NCBI GenBank assembly: GCA_903813345.2
Contig: CAIIXF020000007.1
Coordinates: forward strand, 20,757,564 to 20,821,563
Origin: Owenia fusiformis
Taxonomy: Eukaryota > Annelida > Polychaeta > Sabellida > Oweniidae
DNA: 64,000 nucleotides
Direction: 5' to 3'
Shown: positions 1 through 10,894 of the stretch, piece by piece
Layout of the letters: the number at the start of each line of letters is the position of its first letter
Position numbering within the stretch: position 1 is the stretch's first letter
The notes under the pieces: model-generated
Database searches by the model: none
Seen by the model: only the letters and a program-made list of their open reading frames with translations
What the model was told of the DNA's origin: nothing
Position numbers and translations under genes: made by a program

Positions 1-528
1 TTCATAAGCTCCGAGACAAATAAAGATTTCCCAACTGTGGGGGTAAATACAACTGAAGGCAGGGAACATTTAACTGCTAAAACAATGCAGTCATTCAAAT
101 ACTGCTGGGATAACTATAAGGACCAAGCTGATTGGTTCCTCAAAGCTGATGATGATACGTTCGTCATTGTAGAAAATTTAAGATATTTACTATCAGCTTA
201 TAAACGGACAGATCCTATATACTTTGGACATAAGTTTAAAGTAATTATAAAACAGGGTTATTTCAGTGGTGGTGGTGGTTATGTATTATCTCATGAGGCC
301 TTAAAAAGATATGCTGAGAAAGGAGTGAAAGATCCTGCACATTGTCATCCCGATGGTGGCTCAGAAGATGTAGAGATGGGAAGATGCATGGAGCATCTGG
401 GGGTCACCGCAGGAGATTCAAGGGATGCTTTAGGACGTAGTCGTTTTCATTGTTTCAATCCTCCAACTCATCTTGATGGCGGGTACCCTGACTGGTTTCT
501 TTCGTATGATGCTCATGGGGCTAAGGGT
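1..528 (+). CDS. C1GALT1: C1GALT1-like core-1 beta-1,3-galactosyltransferase, copy 1, penultimate exon (5' end outside window)
   Basis: The reading frame is open from base 1 to a GTAAGT donor at 529 and is truncated only by the window edge. It encodes 176 residues of the glycosyltransferase-31 domain: the KADDDTFVIVENLR block with the metal/UDP-binding DxD motif, then KQGYFSGGGGYVLSHEALKR, the acidic EDVEMGRCME block, and AGDSRDALGR-RFHCF. These are the signatures of T-synthase (C1GALT1), the Golgi type II enzyme that transfers galactose from UDP-Gal to GalNAc-alpha-Ser/Thr to make core 1 O-glycans. The exon ends in phase 0 with a Gly codon and joins in frame to the exon at 779. The missing N-terminal part, including the membrane anchor, lies upstream of the window. 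The nearest relative is copy 2 at 35676-41648. I see no frameshift or stop in the visible part, so it is probably functional. Confidence 0.95.
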
Positions 529-778
529 GTAAGTAGATGTTTTATCTAATCTTTAACAAACACTTTATCTCCCCAACACATAGTTTGGGGGTGCATTCTC
601 TTTGTATATTGAGCAGAGGTGAGTATATTCAAATGTGGCATAAATGTTTTTGACCAAATTTCGACTTCCTGTCTGTCATTTAGAAATCTTTTTCTTGTTA
701 AGAGAATGTCCTTTTAAAAGTTTTGATTTAAAAATAGAGTGAAAATATTATAAATTGAACTGTAACGTGTGATTGTAG

Positions 779-925
779 GGCCCAGGGAACATCAGCGACT
801 ATGCTATTTCATTCCACTATGTCGACCCAAAAATGATGTATCATTTAGAATTCTACACGTATCACCTTCGTCCATATGGCATCATCACTGGCACCCAGAA
901 CCTCAATGCAAAACCAAAAGTCTGA
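779..925 (+). CDS. C1GALT1: C1GALT1-like copy 1, terminal coding exon
   Basis: This 147-nt exon follows an ATTGTAG acceptor (AG at 777-778) after a 250-nt intron (529-778). It encodes 48 residues and a TGA stop. It begins [17 protein letters not shown] and continues through the family-typical YHLRPYG. Human C1GALT1 has Cys-Cys in the GPG-CC-SD stretch; here the pair is replaced by Asn-Ile. The exon differs from the copy 2 terminal exon at only two bases that I can see, far fewer than the preceding exon does. Confidence 0.95.
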   Translation, partial: GPGNISDYAISFHYVDPKMMYHLEFYTYHLRPYGIITGTQNLNAKPKV

Positions 926-2124
926 ACATTCTTATGACAATATAAACCATAAAACCTGCTCAAGAACAATTATTGCATGTTCATGTGTATAATAGACTTG
1001 GATCCCTCTCACTTATGTATATCAGATGTTTAGGGAGGTGGGTCACACTTGTTTAGTACAGGAGTATCTAAGCAGCATTTAGCCAACATAATAGAGACAT
1101 ACTCACAAGGATACCTAGTCACCAACTCCTACACAAAATCAATAACCTTGCTTCAGTTTAAGCCATTATGATCCCCACCCCTTTACACCTCACCCAAATA
1201 CAGATTTGAGGGCTGTAAAAATACTTATTATCAAGAGCAAGAACACAAAGTTACAACCCACATAATTGGGACTCAAACCAAAACCTACATATTATCAAAA
1301 AAATAGAAACTTAGGGAACTTCAAGAAACAATCTAGTCACATCTTAAGCATGTAATTGAAGACTAGTCTTGCTTCAGGACTCCCTGTTGTCTTTACCCAC
1401 TCTGTCCACCACCCACTTATGTGAGAAGGTGTGGATTCAAGTAATGGGAAGGGGGGGGGGTCACAAGGGCTTTGCAGCTGGACTAATTGGAGACCTACAC
1501 TACAGTACTACAGTACTTCCAAACTTGGATGTGATGTTCGAACATCAAATTCATTGGTTCGATCAATGAACATTGGTCATTATACATTCCTGGTAATTAC
1601 TGTGATTAAAATTCCTGTCTATTTTTGACCAATTTACAATATTGACCAGTTTACAATATTGGGCACTGTACTAAAATGTCCTAAAATGTCGAGCTTATAT
1701 GATTAGTTATGAGGGATCAAAACAACAGTAAAGGTTTAAATTATATTTTGGGGTATAGAGTTTCAATTTATTTTCTCATTTCAAGTCATCTTATTTCAAA
1801 GCTCCTTTGGAAGCCAGTATTTATTTTTAATCATCAAGAGAGGAAGGGGTTAAATCAAAATTAAAGTAGTTTTAGTATGGCTTGCACTGTTATTTTGAGA
1901 TGGACCCTTATAATTCAGATAAATGTACAGGCTTTATTATATAATTTCTTTATAAGAAATGATATAAGTTTAATTATAAAACAGTATAATTTTAGTTAAA
2001 TATATACTTTTACACATATGTTGTATATATCAATTATACAGACAAGAGAATGTTTTACAAGGCAGTATAACAAATGTATTGGTATAAATGTATTTACAGG
2101 GTTAGAATATTTTAAGAAATAAAA
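926..2124. other. 3' flank of C1GALT1 copy 1, partly shared with copy 2; otherwise no gene
   Basis: Up to about 1345 the sequence aligns with 41649-41965 downstream of copy 2 (for example GTTTAGGGAGGTGGGTCACAC versus a near-identical stretch, and later the TAGAAACTTAGGGAACTTC block). The segmental duplication therefore runs past the stop codon. Beyond that I see only AT-rich DNA and a 10-base G run at 1451-1460. Short open frames at 1369-1628 have no recognisable content. Confidence 0.6.
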
Positions 2125-2170
2125 CAAGGAGGATTGGCAGCCATAAGTCTAACTCGATATTCTGTTGCCT
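2125..2170 (+). repeat. Relic end of the CAAGGAGGATTGGC miniature element family
   Basis: The start CAAGGAGGATTGGC and the downstream AACTCGATATT match the left end of the intact element at 28865-29168. No matching right end was found nearby, so this looks like a fragment. Confidence 0.5.
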
Positions 2171-2197
2171 GGCATGAAACAATTTAGTAAAACTATT

Positions 2198-2734
2198 CCT
2201 AATCACTGTTCCACAACTAGTTACTTTGATGGAACGTCAATATAACAAAATGGATGAACTTCCTGGTTACAAGTTTTTTATTTTCTCGATTTAAACCTAC
2301 TTAAGTCAAGTTGCAGATTATAATTTGGCACAATAGTCTACAAAGCTCAAAAATATAATCTAATTTTAATAAGTTTCTTCGATTTGGAATTTGTTTTGTA
2401 AATGAAGTTGCAATTCATATATTTAGCCCCCTGCTTTTGTTACATTGATGAAAGTCTGTTATATTACCAATGTATGTTACTTTGACAACTTACGTCAATG
2501 TAACAAAAGCGATGGTCTAAATGCATGAATAACAGCTTTATTTAAAAATAAAAATCCAAACCGAAAGCATTTCTAAAGTCTAGACTATGTAACTATGTGC
2601 CAAATGATAATTTGCAACATGACTTATAAGTAAGTTTAAATCGAGAAAACGAAAAAGTCGTATCCAGGAAGTTCATCCATTTTGTTACATTGACGTTCCG
2701 TCAAAGTAACTAGTTGTGGAACAGTGCTAATAGG
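2198..2734. repeat. Foldback element with arms of about 250 bp
   Basis: The left arm begins CCTAATCACTGTTCCACAAC and the right arm ends with its reverse complement, apart from a short indel. The CTAGTTACTTTGA, GGAACGTCAAT and ATGGATGAACTTCCTGG blocks are all mirrored. The mirroring continues to the centre near 2465, where GTTACATTGA blocks face each other. It is a non-autonomous inverted-repeat element with no coding capacity. Confidence 0.85.
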
Positions 2735-2939
2735 TTAGAGGCTTTATGGGGACTAAGTATTTCATTAGAAGATGGACATTTCAAATATTACGGTAACATT
2801 CAAGCTTCCTTATTTGGCAAAATTACAAAATATCAGCAGTAATTTGTTACTAAATTGATCCATGCTAGGGAATGGAGTATCAAGTTTGAATAATGGCTTT
2901 CAATTTTCCTTGGAACAATATATGGTTATTATAAAACAT

Positions 2940-3105
2940 AGTGAAACCTGAAATGTAGAACACCGAGAAGTGGAACATTTTTCAGAGTTCCAGGACCAAT
3001 TTGCTTAATGTTAGATGAACCTCCATACTCTAGTAAGTGGAAAACCTCCCAAGTGGAACACTTTTTAGAGGTACCAAAGGTGTTCCACATAGACAGGTTT
3101 TACTG
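2940..3105. repeat. Short element with GTGAAACCTG / CAGGTTTTACTG ends
   Basis: The ends are imperfect inverted repeats (GTGAAACCTG and CAGGTTTTACTG). The interior has several GTGGAACAC-type motifs in both orientations. Related copies occur at 48526-48708, 56140-56351 and 62024-62187. Confidence 0.6.
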
Positions 3106-4531
3106 TTGCATGATTTTAGTTTAATTTTCTTTTTTCATATACGGTTGCATGTAGCACACATGTGATGATATATACTGATTAAACATAGAATGTGCTACAG
3201 AGCAGTATGTACCAATTACATTGGTAAAATTGATGCCTCAATTACACCAAGAGCTGCACACAGTATCATAAATTGACGAAGGGCTCCAAATCAGAAACAA
3301 TAAAGTTTCAACTACAATGTCTCATACTTTATAGCTTCTCACAAATTCATGATACCATGACCAGCACACAGTCTGATTGGGGTGTCAATACTTCAAGTGA
3401 TATACTAGGTAGTATATGTGTATACACAAAGCAGTATAATGATTGTCTCAATATAAGTGCCTTATTGTAGTTAAAAGTGCCAGATTTATTCTGATTGATG
3501 TATTAATATAGATATACAAATGTAGATATTTGTAGAGTATAGATTCAAACAATTGTGATAAATAATGATATCGCTATGACAATGAGATCTTTAAACAATG
3601 TAAGGGATAAATCAACTTTCTAGTCCATAAAAGCAATTGTTAAAACGCTTAAAATATTTAATCATACTTTATAGAGGGTTGTTGTATTAGTCCAGGGTAA
3701 AAGAACTCAGAGGTTTAACATTCTCCTCACTCAATTAAAAACATTGTAATTTATGGAAAGTTTATGCCTGTATATATTTCAATGTTTAAATGAGAAGCAA
3801 TATATGTTTTACATTCATAATTAACAACAAATCAAATGTCAATGAGATTCATTATTTAGTTTATGAAATTGTAAATCGTGTTTATGTTAGGAGGTCTGTT
3901 TATGTTGATGTCAAATATTTGATACTCTGAAACTACCTAATGTTTATGAATTATGTAATATTTCTAGACTGAACAAACATTCCTCGTTTATGTAGAGAGT
4001 CAGGCAAGGAACAGAAACAGGGTAACCTTTGGAAATGAACTTCTGAACAAGGTCATTTTTGAGCAAAAGCAAAACATTATTTAGATTTTTCCTTTTTCAT
4101 GAATTTCCTTTTTTAGATGATAGAAATAGTGGTTCTGTCAAATAATGATGGTGTTAGTCAAGGTTTACTTTTTAGTCTGGTATTACTACTAACATGTAAG
4201 CATTTAAGATGAATGTAGAAATATGGAATGCAACTAAGATATTAACATAACTGCCCATATTTGGCAGTACTCAGACTATTGGCCAGTTGGAAATGTCTCC
4301 GTGTTGACATTCTCTCAATCTGCCTCTAAATCTGCTAAGTAAACAAGTTATTCAATTAAGTTTAACTTACTCTGATTCTGTTCCGACCAGCCCTAATACA
4401 AAATGTTGAGCTTTAATGAGTAACATATAAATGAATGTTAAATGACATTACAGTTAATATATAGTAAGTGTCATTGTATTCCCAAAATTCATTTGAAAGA
4501 CAATGTTTCTACAAAATGTGATATTACAGAT
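3106..4531. other. Non-coding stretch, nothing recognised
   Basis: AT-rich sequence with only short, unsupported open frames. No splice-framed coding similarity or repeat structure was recognised. Confidence 0.5.
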
Positions 4532-4941
4532 AAACTACAGCCCATTTTATTGTTTTATTTCGTCAGTAAAACCTAAAAAATAAGAAATCAAAAGATCATT
4601 GTGCAATAATATATGGAATAATATATTCCTATTGTACATAAATGACATTTGTATATCTTGGATTGCTTCTAGTTTGGCTAATAAAGTATGTGGCCTCTAA
4701 TATTTTGCTTCTCTGCCATAGTATTTTCAAAAAGATTAACATGGGTGAAATTCTTTAAATTACAAGAGGTCATAGGCTTATTGTAATTGTACAAAAAACT
4801 AAATTATCAGAAATATACAAATGTCATTCGTGTACAATATGAACACACTTTTCCATATATTATTTTACAATTGGTTTCCTGATTTCTTATTTTTTGGGTT
4901 CTACTGACGAAATAAAACAGTGAAATGGGCTGTAGTTGTAG
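4532..4941. repeat. Foldback element, arms about 125 bp
   Basis: The left arm (AAACTACAGCCCATTTTATT, then GTTTTATTTCGTCAGTA and AAAAAATAAGAAATCA) is mirrored at 4810-4941 with a few mismatches. The spacer is about 150 bp. The right end abuts the 51-bp minisatellite that follows directly. Confidence 0.85.
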
Positions 4942-4945
4942 AGTG

Positions 4946-5660
4946 ATATGTACAGCTATATTTGCAAGTACAGTTTATCTACGCAGTAATAACTTTACAT
5001 GTACAGCTGTATTTGCAAGTACAGTTTATCTACGCAGTAATAACTTTACATGTACAGCTGTATTTGCAAGCACAGTTTATATACGCAGTAATAACTTTAC
5101 ATGTACAGCTGTATTTGCAAGTACAGTTTATCTACGCAGTAATAACTTTACATGTACAGCTGTATTTGCAAGTACAGTTTATCTACGCAGTAATAACTTT
5201 ACATGTACAGCTGTATTTGCAAGTACAGTTTATCTACGCAGTAATAACTTTACATGTACAGCTGTATTTGCAAGTACAGTTTATCTATGCAGTAATAACT
5301 TTACATGTACATCTGTATTTGCAAGTACAGTTTATCTACGCAGTAATAACTTAACATGTACATCTGTATAAATGCAAGTACAGGTTTTCTACAAAGTAAT
5401 AACTTGACATGTGCATCTATATTTACAAGTACAGTTGATCTACGCAGTTATAACAAAGTATCTACATGTACTTCTTTATTTTCAAGTTAAGTTAGTACAG
5501 TTTATCTGCATAAAAATATCTTTACATGTACATCTGTATTTGCAAGTACAGGTTTTCTACGAAGTAATAACTTAACATGTACATCTATATTTACAAATAT
5601 AGTTGATCTACACAGTTATAACAAAGTATCTACTTCTTTAATTACAAGTCAGTTTATCTA
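4946..5660. repeat. 51-bp minisatellite (about 14 copies)
   Basis: About eight nearly identical 51-bp units (each containing TACAGCTGTATTTGCAAGTA and TCTACGCAGTAATAACTT) run to about 5370, then decay over further degenerate units to about 5660. Because 51 is divisible by 3, several frames stay open and give a false 148-codon ORF with a 17-residue repeat. Each unit carries the self-complementary TACAGCTGTA, an E-box-like CAGCTG. Confidence 0.95.
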
Positions 5661-6371
5661 CGCAGTAATTTATTTAATAAATTTCTAGTATTAGGCATCA
5701 TATCCCTTCATGAATCGAATTTGCCAATAGGAGACAATACTTCTTAGTGTTTTTTTCTGGTTTACAAAATGACTAATGATTTTATTAAATATATTTTGAT
5801 CAGTGGGATTTGCCACTGTGCTGAGTTGATATTTTTCTAGTTATATAAAGTAATCCAGGGGCATATTTAGTAGCGAGCTTTCAGTCAGGGGGTGCGATCG
5901 CTCCCATCATCTCCCCCTCCCCTGGCTACACCTATATTCTGTGTTATCATTCAGCATTTATATTGTATAAAAGTATATTAAAGGGACAACAAGGCCTATA
6001 GAGAGAAAATTTCTGAGCTACCAGGGCAATATTTGGCTTAACATCTTCTTTGACATACCTATTTTCTTAAAATGTATGGATAAACTATCAATTTCAGCAT
6101 TAAGAAGTGTAAATTCAGTTCAAAGCTTCTATAAAAGGAGTCCCACTTATCGATTTTTAAGATCCACCATGTTTCAAGAGGAATATCAGCTGAAATAATG
6201 TTCATCCAGGGGGTTTCTTTATGTATGTCCAATGTATTGATCGGAACCTTATCTTTCATTTGACACCAACAATGGCTCAAATGGACCACATCAAAGCTTA
6301 CAATAAATTATCAAAAAATATTTTCGATCTGTTGAGCTTTATATATTAAGTTTTTATCAATGTCATTGAAA
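5661..6371. other. Non-coding stretch with a repeat end
   Basis: No gene was seen. The segment at 5807-5845 (GGGATTTGCCACTGTG and the following TTTTTCTAGTT) resembles 12237-12275 in the palindrome spacer, so both are probably ends of one interspersed repeat family. Confidence 0.45.
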
Positions 6372-7358
6372 GATCAACAGTAATTTAACATGCACTTTGT
6401 TTAGCATGTCCGATCCATGTATGTCTAATGATCTCTGAACTTCAAATGCTTTTTCTATGTGAGTTATTTTTTTCTTGGTTCAATATTAAAGCAAATCAAA
6501 CTTGTGTCATATTTGAGGGAGTGTGTGAGTAACATGTTTCAATGAATTTTTTTTATGATTTTTCTTCTAAATTGAGTATAGTGGGCCTTTAAATATACAT
6601 GTTCTTTGACACTGGTCTTTGGTCTTTGAATGGCCCCTCTGCACTAATTGTTTCACCTTTAATAGTAGTTTTAAACTTTTAAAAAGTCTGTTTCATTGAA
6701 ATAGATAGGTAGTGGTTGGTCCTAGATTTTAAGGAATGAATTGTTTCAAGAATCTATTGTTGACTGTAGACCATTGAACTGTTGCAATTGAACAGTTATA
6801 TTCAATCAAATCTCAAATATATATTGCATTGAAAAAATGTATAAGAGAACAAATGGTATTAGTTTAAATGTTTTTCATTTGATCAGTGCATTGTATTTTC
6901 AGATTAATTGGAGCAATATTTAAATATCATGTACAACTGAAGAAATATTAAAGATACAGCAAAGTTGAATGATTTATTGAAAGTTATCAATATTTTACAA
7001 TACTCTTTGCATTCATTGAGTTCTGACTTTATTATCCCAATGAACGAAGTTTGGTAGGGATATAGTGAAGGCCTCTGTCCGTCAGTCTGTCTGGCCGTCC
7101 ATACTGGCTGTCTGGCTGATTACTAGTTGACATATTTATACAGATGTATTTTGGTGAATAGTTTTATGCAAAAAAAATTTTTTCAAGATGGCCACTGCTT
7201 TTGAAATGGCAGAAATTTTTCGCAAAAATCTTATGTTTTATTTTAAACCAAAGTAACAAATGTTATATGTTATTATTTAAATTTTGGTAGTATATTCACA
7301 AAATGAATGGGGGTTTGGGAAAACAGAAATTTGCTTTAATTTTGAGATGTTTTTGAAG
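6372..7358 (+). repeat. Direct repeat A, left copy (987 bp)
   Basis: This block recurs at 10895-11881 with a constant offset of 4523 and no indel. It starts GATCAACAGTAATTTAACAT and ends TTTTTGAAG. It contains a TCCGTCAGTCTGTCTGG-type segment, found in interspersed repeats. The copy at 10895 continues into unique spacer, whereas this copy stops at the junction with the inverted arm. Confidence 0.95.
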
Positions 7359-7380
7359 ATTATTAGCTATACTTCAAAAA
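7359..7380. other. 22-nt junction insert between repeat A and the inverted arm
   Basis: Six nucleotides (ATTATT) are followed by AGCTATACTTCAAAAA, the exact reverse complement of 11873-11888, which lies just beyond the end of repeat A in the intact copy. With the first three bases of the arm (CAT) the templated match is 19 nt. The segment forms a hairpin with the end of repeat A. Confidence 0.85.
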
Positions 7381-10376
7381 CATAAACGATGAGGCACATG
7401 GCCAAAGCACATGATTATGTGTGGTAGATGTGCATCCACTTTCTTAAAACAGATCAGACTGTTATTAATGAACTTAACAACCATGTATATATAGTAGAGT
7501 GTTTATGTGTCAAAAAATAGGCTTCAATCAAAGTAGTGTGATCTTGATGACTGTCAATCATTAAAGCAATTATATGAAACAAATGTCCATTTATCAATGA
7601 ACATTGAACAAAAGTGTTTCCCATCCCAAATAACCCTTTCAGAGATGAAAAATTCCTGTCCCTATTTTTGTCAAAACTCAATAACCCTTACTATGTGTAC
7701 ATATCAGATTGATTTGATCATAATGAAGTCTGGGTAATTATAATATAATTAACAAATTATACAAATATAAAGATCCTTAAGACAATGTACTGCTGGATCA
7801 GTAACTTTGTATCTTTCCTATCTACTGGTTCTCCATCATAATTTTTCACTGGCTATGACATTAATTATTGAGAATTATAGACTGAAACCAGTCATACGTA
7901 GTTTTCTCCTGGTGACCCATTATGATTACATTATTGTGTTTTGGCATTGGCTTTGGGATGGATGTTGACGCTTTGGAATGCTTATGGACTTTGATTCTGG
8001 ATTTTGGACTGAAATTTGTCTGTCCCACATCATTTGAGACTGAATGTTCTATCCTGGGGCAATACTTGTATCTGGAACTATTTACAAACATTTCTAGTCA
8101 TTTTTACACACTGGCACTTGTGCATACATACTCCTACACAATCATTTTCAATGGTAATAAGACACAAGTGTTCTAAAGTATAAAGATTATATTGATCTAG
8201 ATGTTGGCTTTTTACATTTCATTTAATTTATATTCAATATGATATTTATTGGCCTGTTTTCCCCACTTAATCTTGCCATATCTAATCAATCTGATTCAGC
8301 TTTATTTCCTTATATAAAGTATTTCTTTTACAAATTGATATCTGACCTGCATGCTTGAAAATACCAAATATCATTTTTATGTCACAATCGAGAAGTGGTG
8401 ACATATTGTTACTGTCACCTTTTCTGTGCCTGGCATTCAGCATTTGGATTTGTAACAAATGGTTACTCTTTTGTAGATGTGACATAGTCAGTTTGAAGCA
8501 TCCAGCTGTGGAACAGTGCTCGAAATATGAGGTTTAAATAAATTCACAATTTTCGAACAAAAAGTCCTTCAAATACCACTTTTTGAAATGAAATGAGACA
8601 TTCTGATAACATTGGGTGAGACTGCAATATAAACCAAAGTGGTTTAGACTTTATACGAGGCCTTTAAAAGAAATGTATGCAAAATCATGTATGCTTAATT
8701 CAATGGTGAATGCCATATGTTCCATGAATAATGTTTGCTCTCTGAGAATTTTGTTGGTGATAGAAGAGCTGTTACATCAAAACTCATTTAGGTGTTTAAA
8801 CAATTCCAACTCAGCAAATATTTGAATATACTATGTCAGTGTAAAATTTTTATATTTGATATACTAAGGCACAAATGCTTGATTGGGTGCTAAATAAATA
8901 GAGGATATCCTATGATTTTTATCCATGAGTGGATATCGTCCATCTTCATCCCATAGAATCAGTGTGGATGGTGTTTGAACGTTTCCTTGTGGCTGTTTAC
9001 AACCATTATAAGCTTCATTAGTTTGCATGATGAAATATTTGGAATCCAGATTCAACTTAGTTTAGCTGAAATCGGAAGTTTATCGAAAAATTTTGGCCAC
9101 CATCTTGAACGATAATAACTGCAGTTTGAGCCATCCAGCTGTGGGTCAGTGTAGAGGTCACACATATCTTTTAATAATTTCACCTGAGTGACATCATGAT
9201 GATATAAAATGCTTTCTCAAACTGGCTCCATTCAGTGGACTCACATTCATATTTAACTTTTTTTTAAATTTCTAAATAACTATTCAAGTCATGAAAAAAG
9301 TAAATTAATAATAAAAACATATTTTCAACCTTTACATGGGGCCTTTAATATCCAAACCAATGTTCTATTGGTATTGTTTAAAAAGCTAATTGAATATTGA
9401 TTTCAATTACATATTTAATATAATTTAATGTTTTGGGTTTCTATTATTTCTATTCATGATAGGAGAATAGAATCTTGCATTAAATTAAGAATATCTATAC
9501 AATTTTATTTAACAATGATCTACATACTTTGTAGTTTGGTTGAATGGCTATGAACCATAAGTTCTGAGATGTATCACCAAAATGACGAAGAAGTGATGAT
9601 GAAGAACACGTCGAGCAAATTTCACTTGATATATCAGATTTTAATCGTAGCCTTATTGCTTTCACTGAAAGACATCAATAATCCTTCCAAATTGAAATTT
9701 TAGAGAGAACGGATTTTGCATACAAAGAACTAAAACTGATTGACAGATGCTATCACCTGATAGCTGGCCCAAATGCTATTAAGATCTTGTTGCACAGCTC
9801 TGATTCTGGATTTTTTACATGTTTTTTTTAAATATATCGTCACATGATATGTAATCACTCTCTCATATTTGTACCTCTTGCTAATGATACCTTTGAGCTA
9901 CTTTATATGAATTCTAATTGAATTTGATCAATCTAGAAGATTGAAAATTGAAGAGGAGAAAATACTTGTCAAAAAGTGGCTCACTTTTTCGGGGCAGCCG
10001 ATAGATAAAAATGATTGCTATCATATTATTGCTAGCTATAGGATAAATACATGTGTATCATGTCACAATAATAAGTAACAGTAAGATTCCATTTTATTTT
10101 TAAAACCTTATATTCCATAAATGGTAGCTAATGGTAGATAACCATTATTAAATATAAATGAAAAAGAGATACTACAAATAGTATACTTCAGAGATTAACA
10201 TGATTAACTCACTGTTTATAGTTTCAAGAAAACTGAATTGTTTCAAGTAGCAGCAAAAGACAGAAAGTATGTAAAACGTTTTATCCCATACTTGGACGTG
10301 TTACGGGTACATAAAGCTGGTTTGTAAAAACTTATATTTTCATCAGCGGGCAGATATAGCTTTACGTCCCGCTCCG

Positions 10377-10405
10377 AGCGGGCAGATATAGTATATCTGC
10401 CCGCT
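10377..10405. repeat. 29-bp perfect GC-capped palindrome
   Basis: AGCGGGCAGATATA and its reverse complement flank a single central G at 10391. A further GCGGGCAGATATAG lies just upstream (about 10345). The mirrored copy is at 12889-12917. It would extrude easily as a hairpin. Confidence 0.9.
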
Positions 10406-10677
10406 ACGTCATAATCGCCGCTCGCATATTTGTTCATAATTTGTAACGTTCGCGTAATGACTGTAAACTACAATGGAGAAAACACAGACAATCGGGATCT
10501 GTTTGATGGTTTAAAAAGGGAAAGAGCATCCACTTAATCAATCAAAAATTCGAGAAAGTAAATGTGGGAATATTTGAGAGAACAGGAAAATCCGTCCACG
10601 GCCAAGAAAACAAAACTGGACATTAATATTCTAAAATATTTCCACGATTGAACAATGTGAACCAGATGACCAAGATT

Positions 10678-10856
10678 GGTATGGGATAAACATATTATCC
10701 TATAGTCGGTTCAGGATATTGGGATTATCCCTTGGCCAATATAATATATTTTCCCTCGGGACCTGCGGCCCTCGGGCAAATACATTATATTTGCCTCGGG
10801 ATAATCCCAATATCCTGAACCTCATATAGGATAATCTCTATGGATGCATCCCTATA
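10678..10856. repeat. Foldback element with GC-rich loop
   Basis: GGTTCAGGATATTGGGATTA on the left is mirrored by TAATCCCAATATCCTGAACC on the right. The arms enclose a loop containing CCCTCGGGACCTGCGGCCCT. The outer parts pair less perfectly (ATTATCCTATA with TATAGGATAAT). The mirrored copy is at 12438-12616. A half element related to the right arm lies at 60212-60258. Confidence 0.85.
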
Positions 10857-10894
10857 TTTCCTTTATAGTCCTAAAATATATCAAAAGTACATTT

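Noticed and set aside
4925-5371. 148-codon ORF with a 17-residue repeat (FASTVYLRSNNFTCTAV)
   Set aside because: It is the translation of a 51-bp minisatellite whose period is divisible by three; another frame over the same bases is open for 130 codons, so openness is not evidence of coding.
7454-10437. Short ORFs in the left palindrome arm, with identical mirror copies at 12857-15840
   Set aside because: They are duplicated only because the whole 3.5-kb arm is; frames on both strands overlap and none has domain features.
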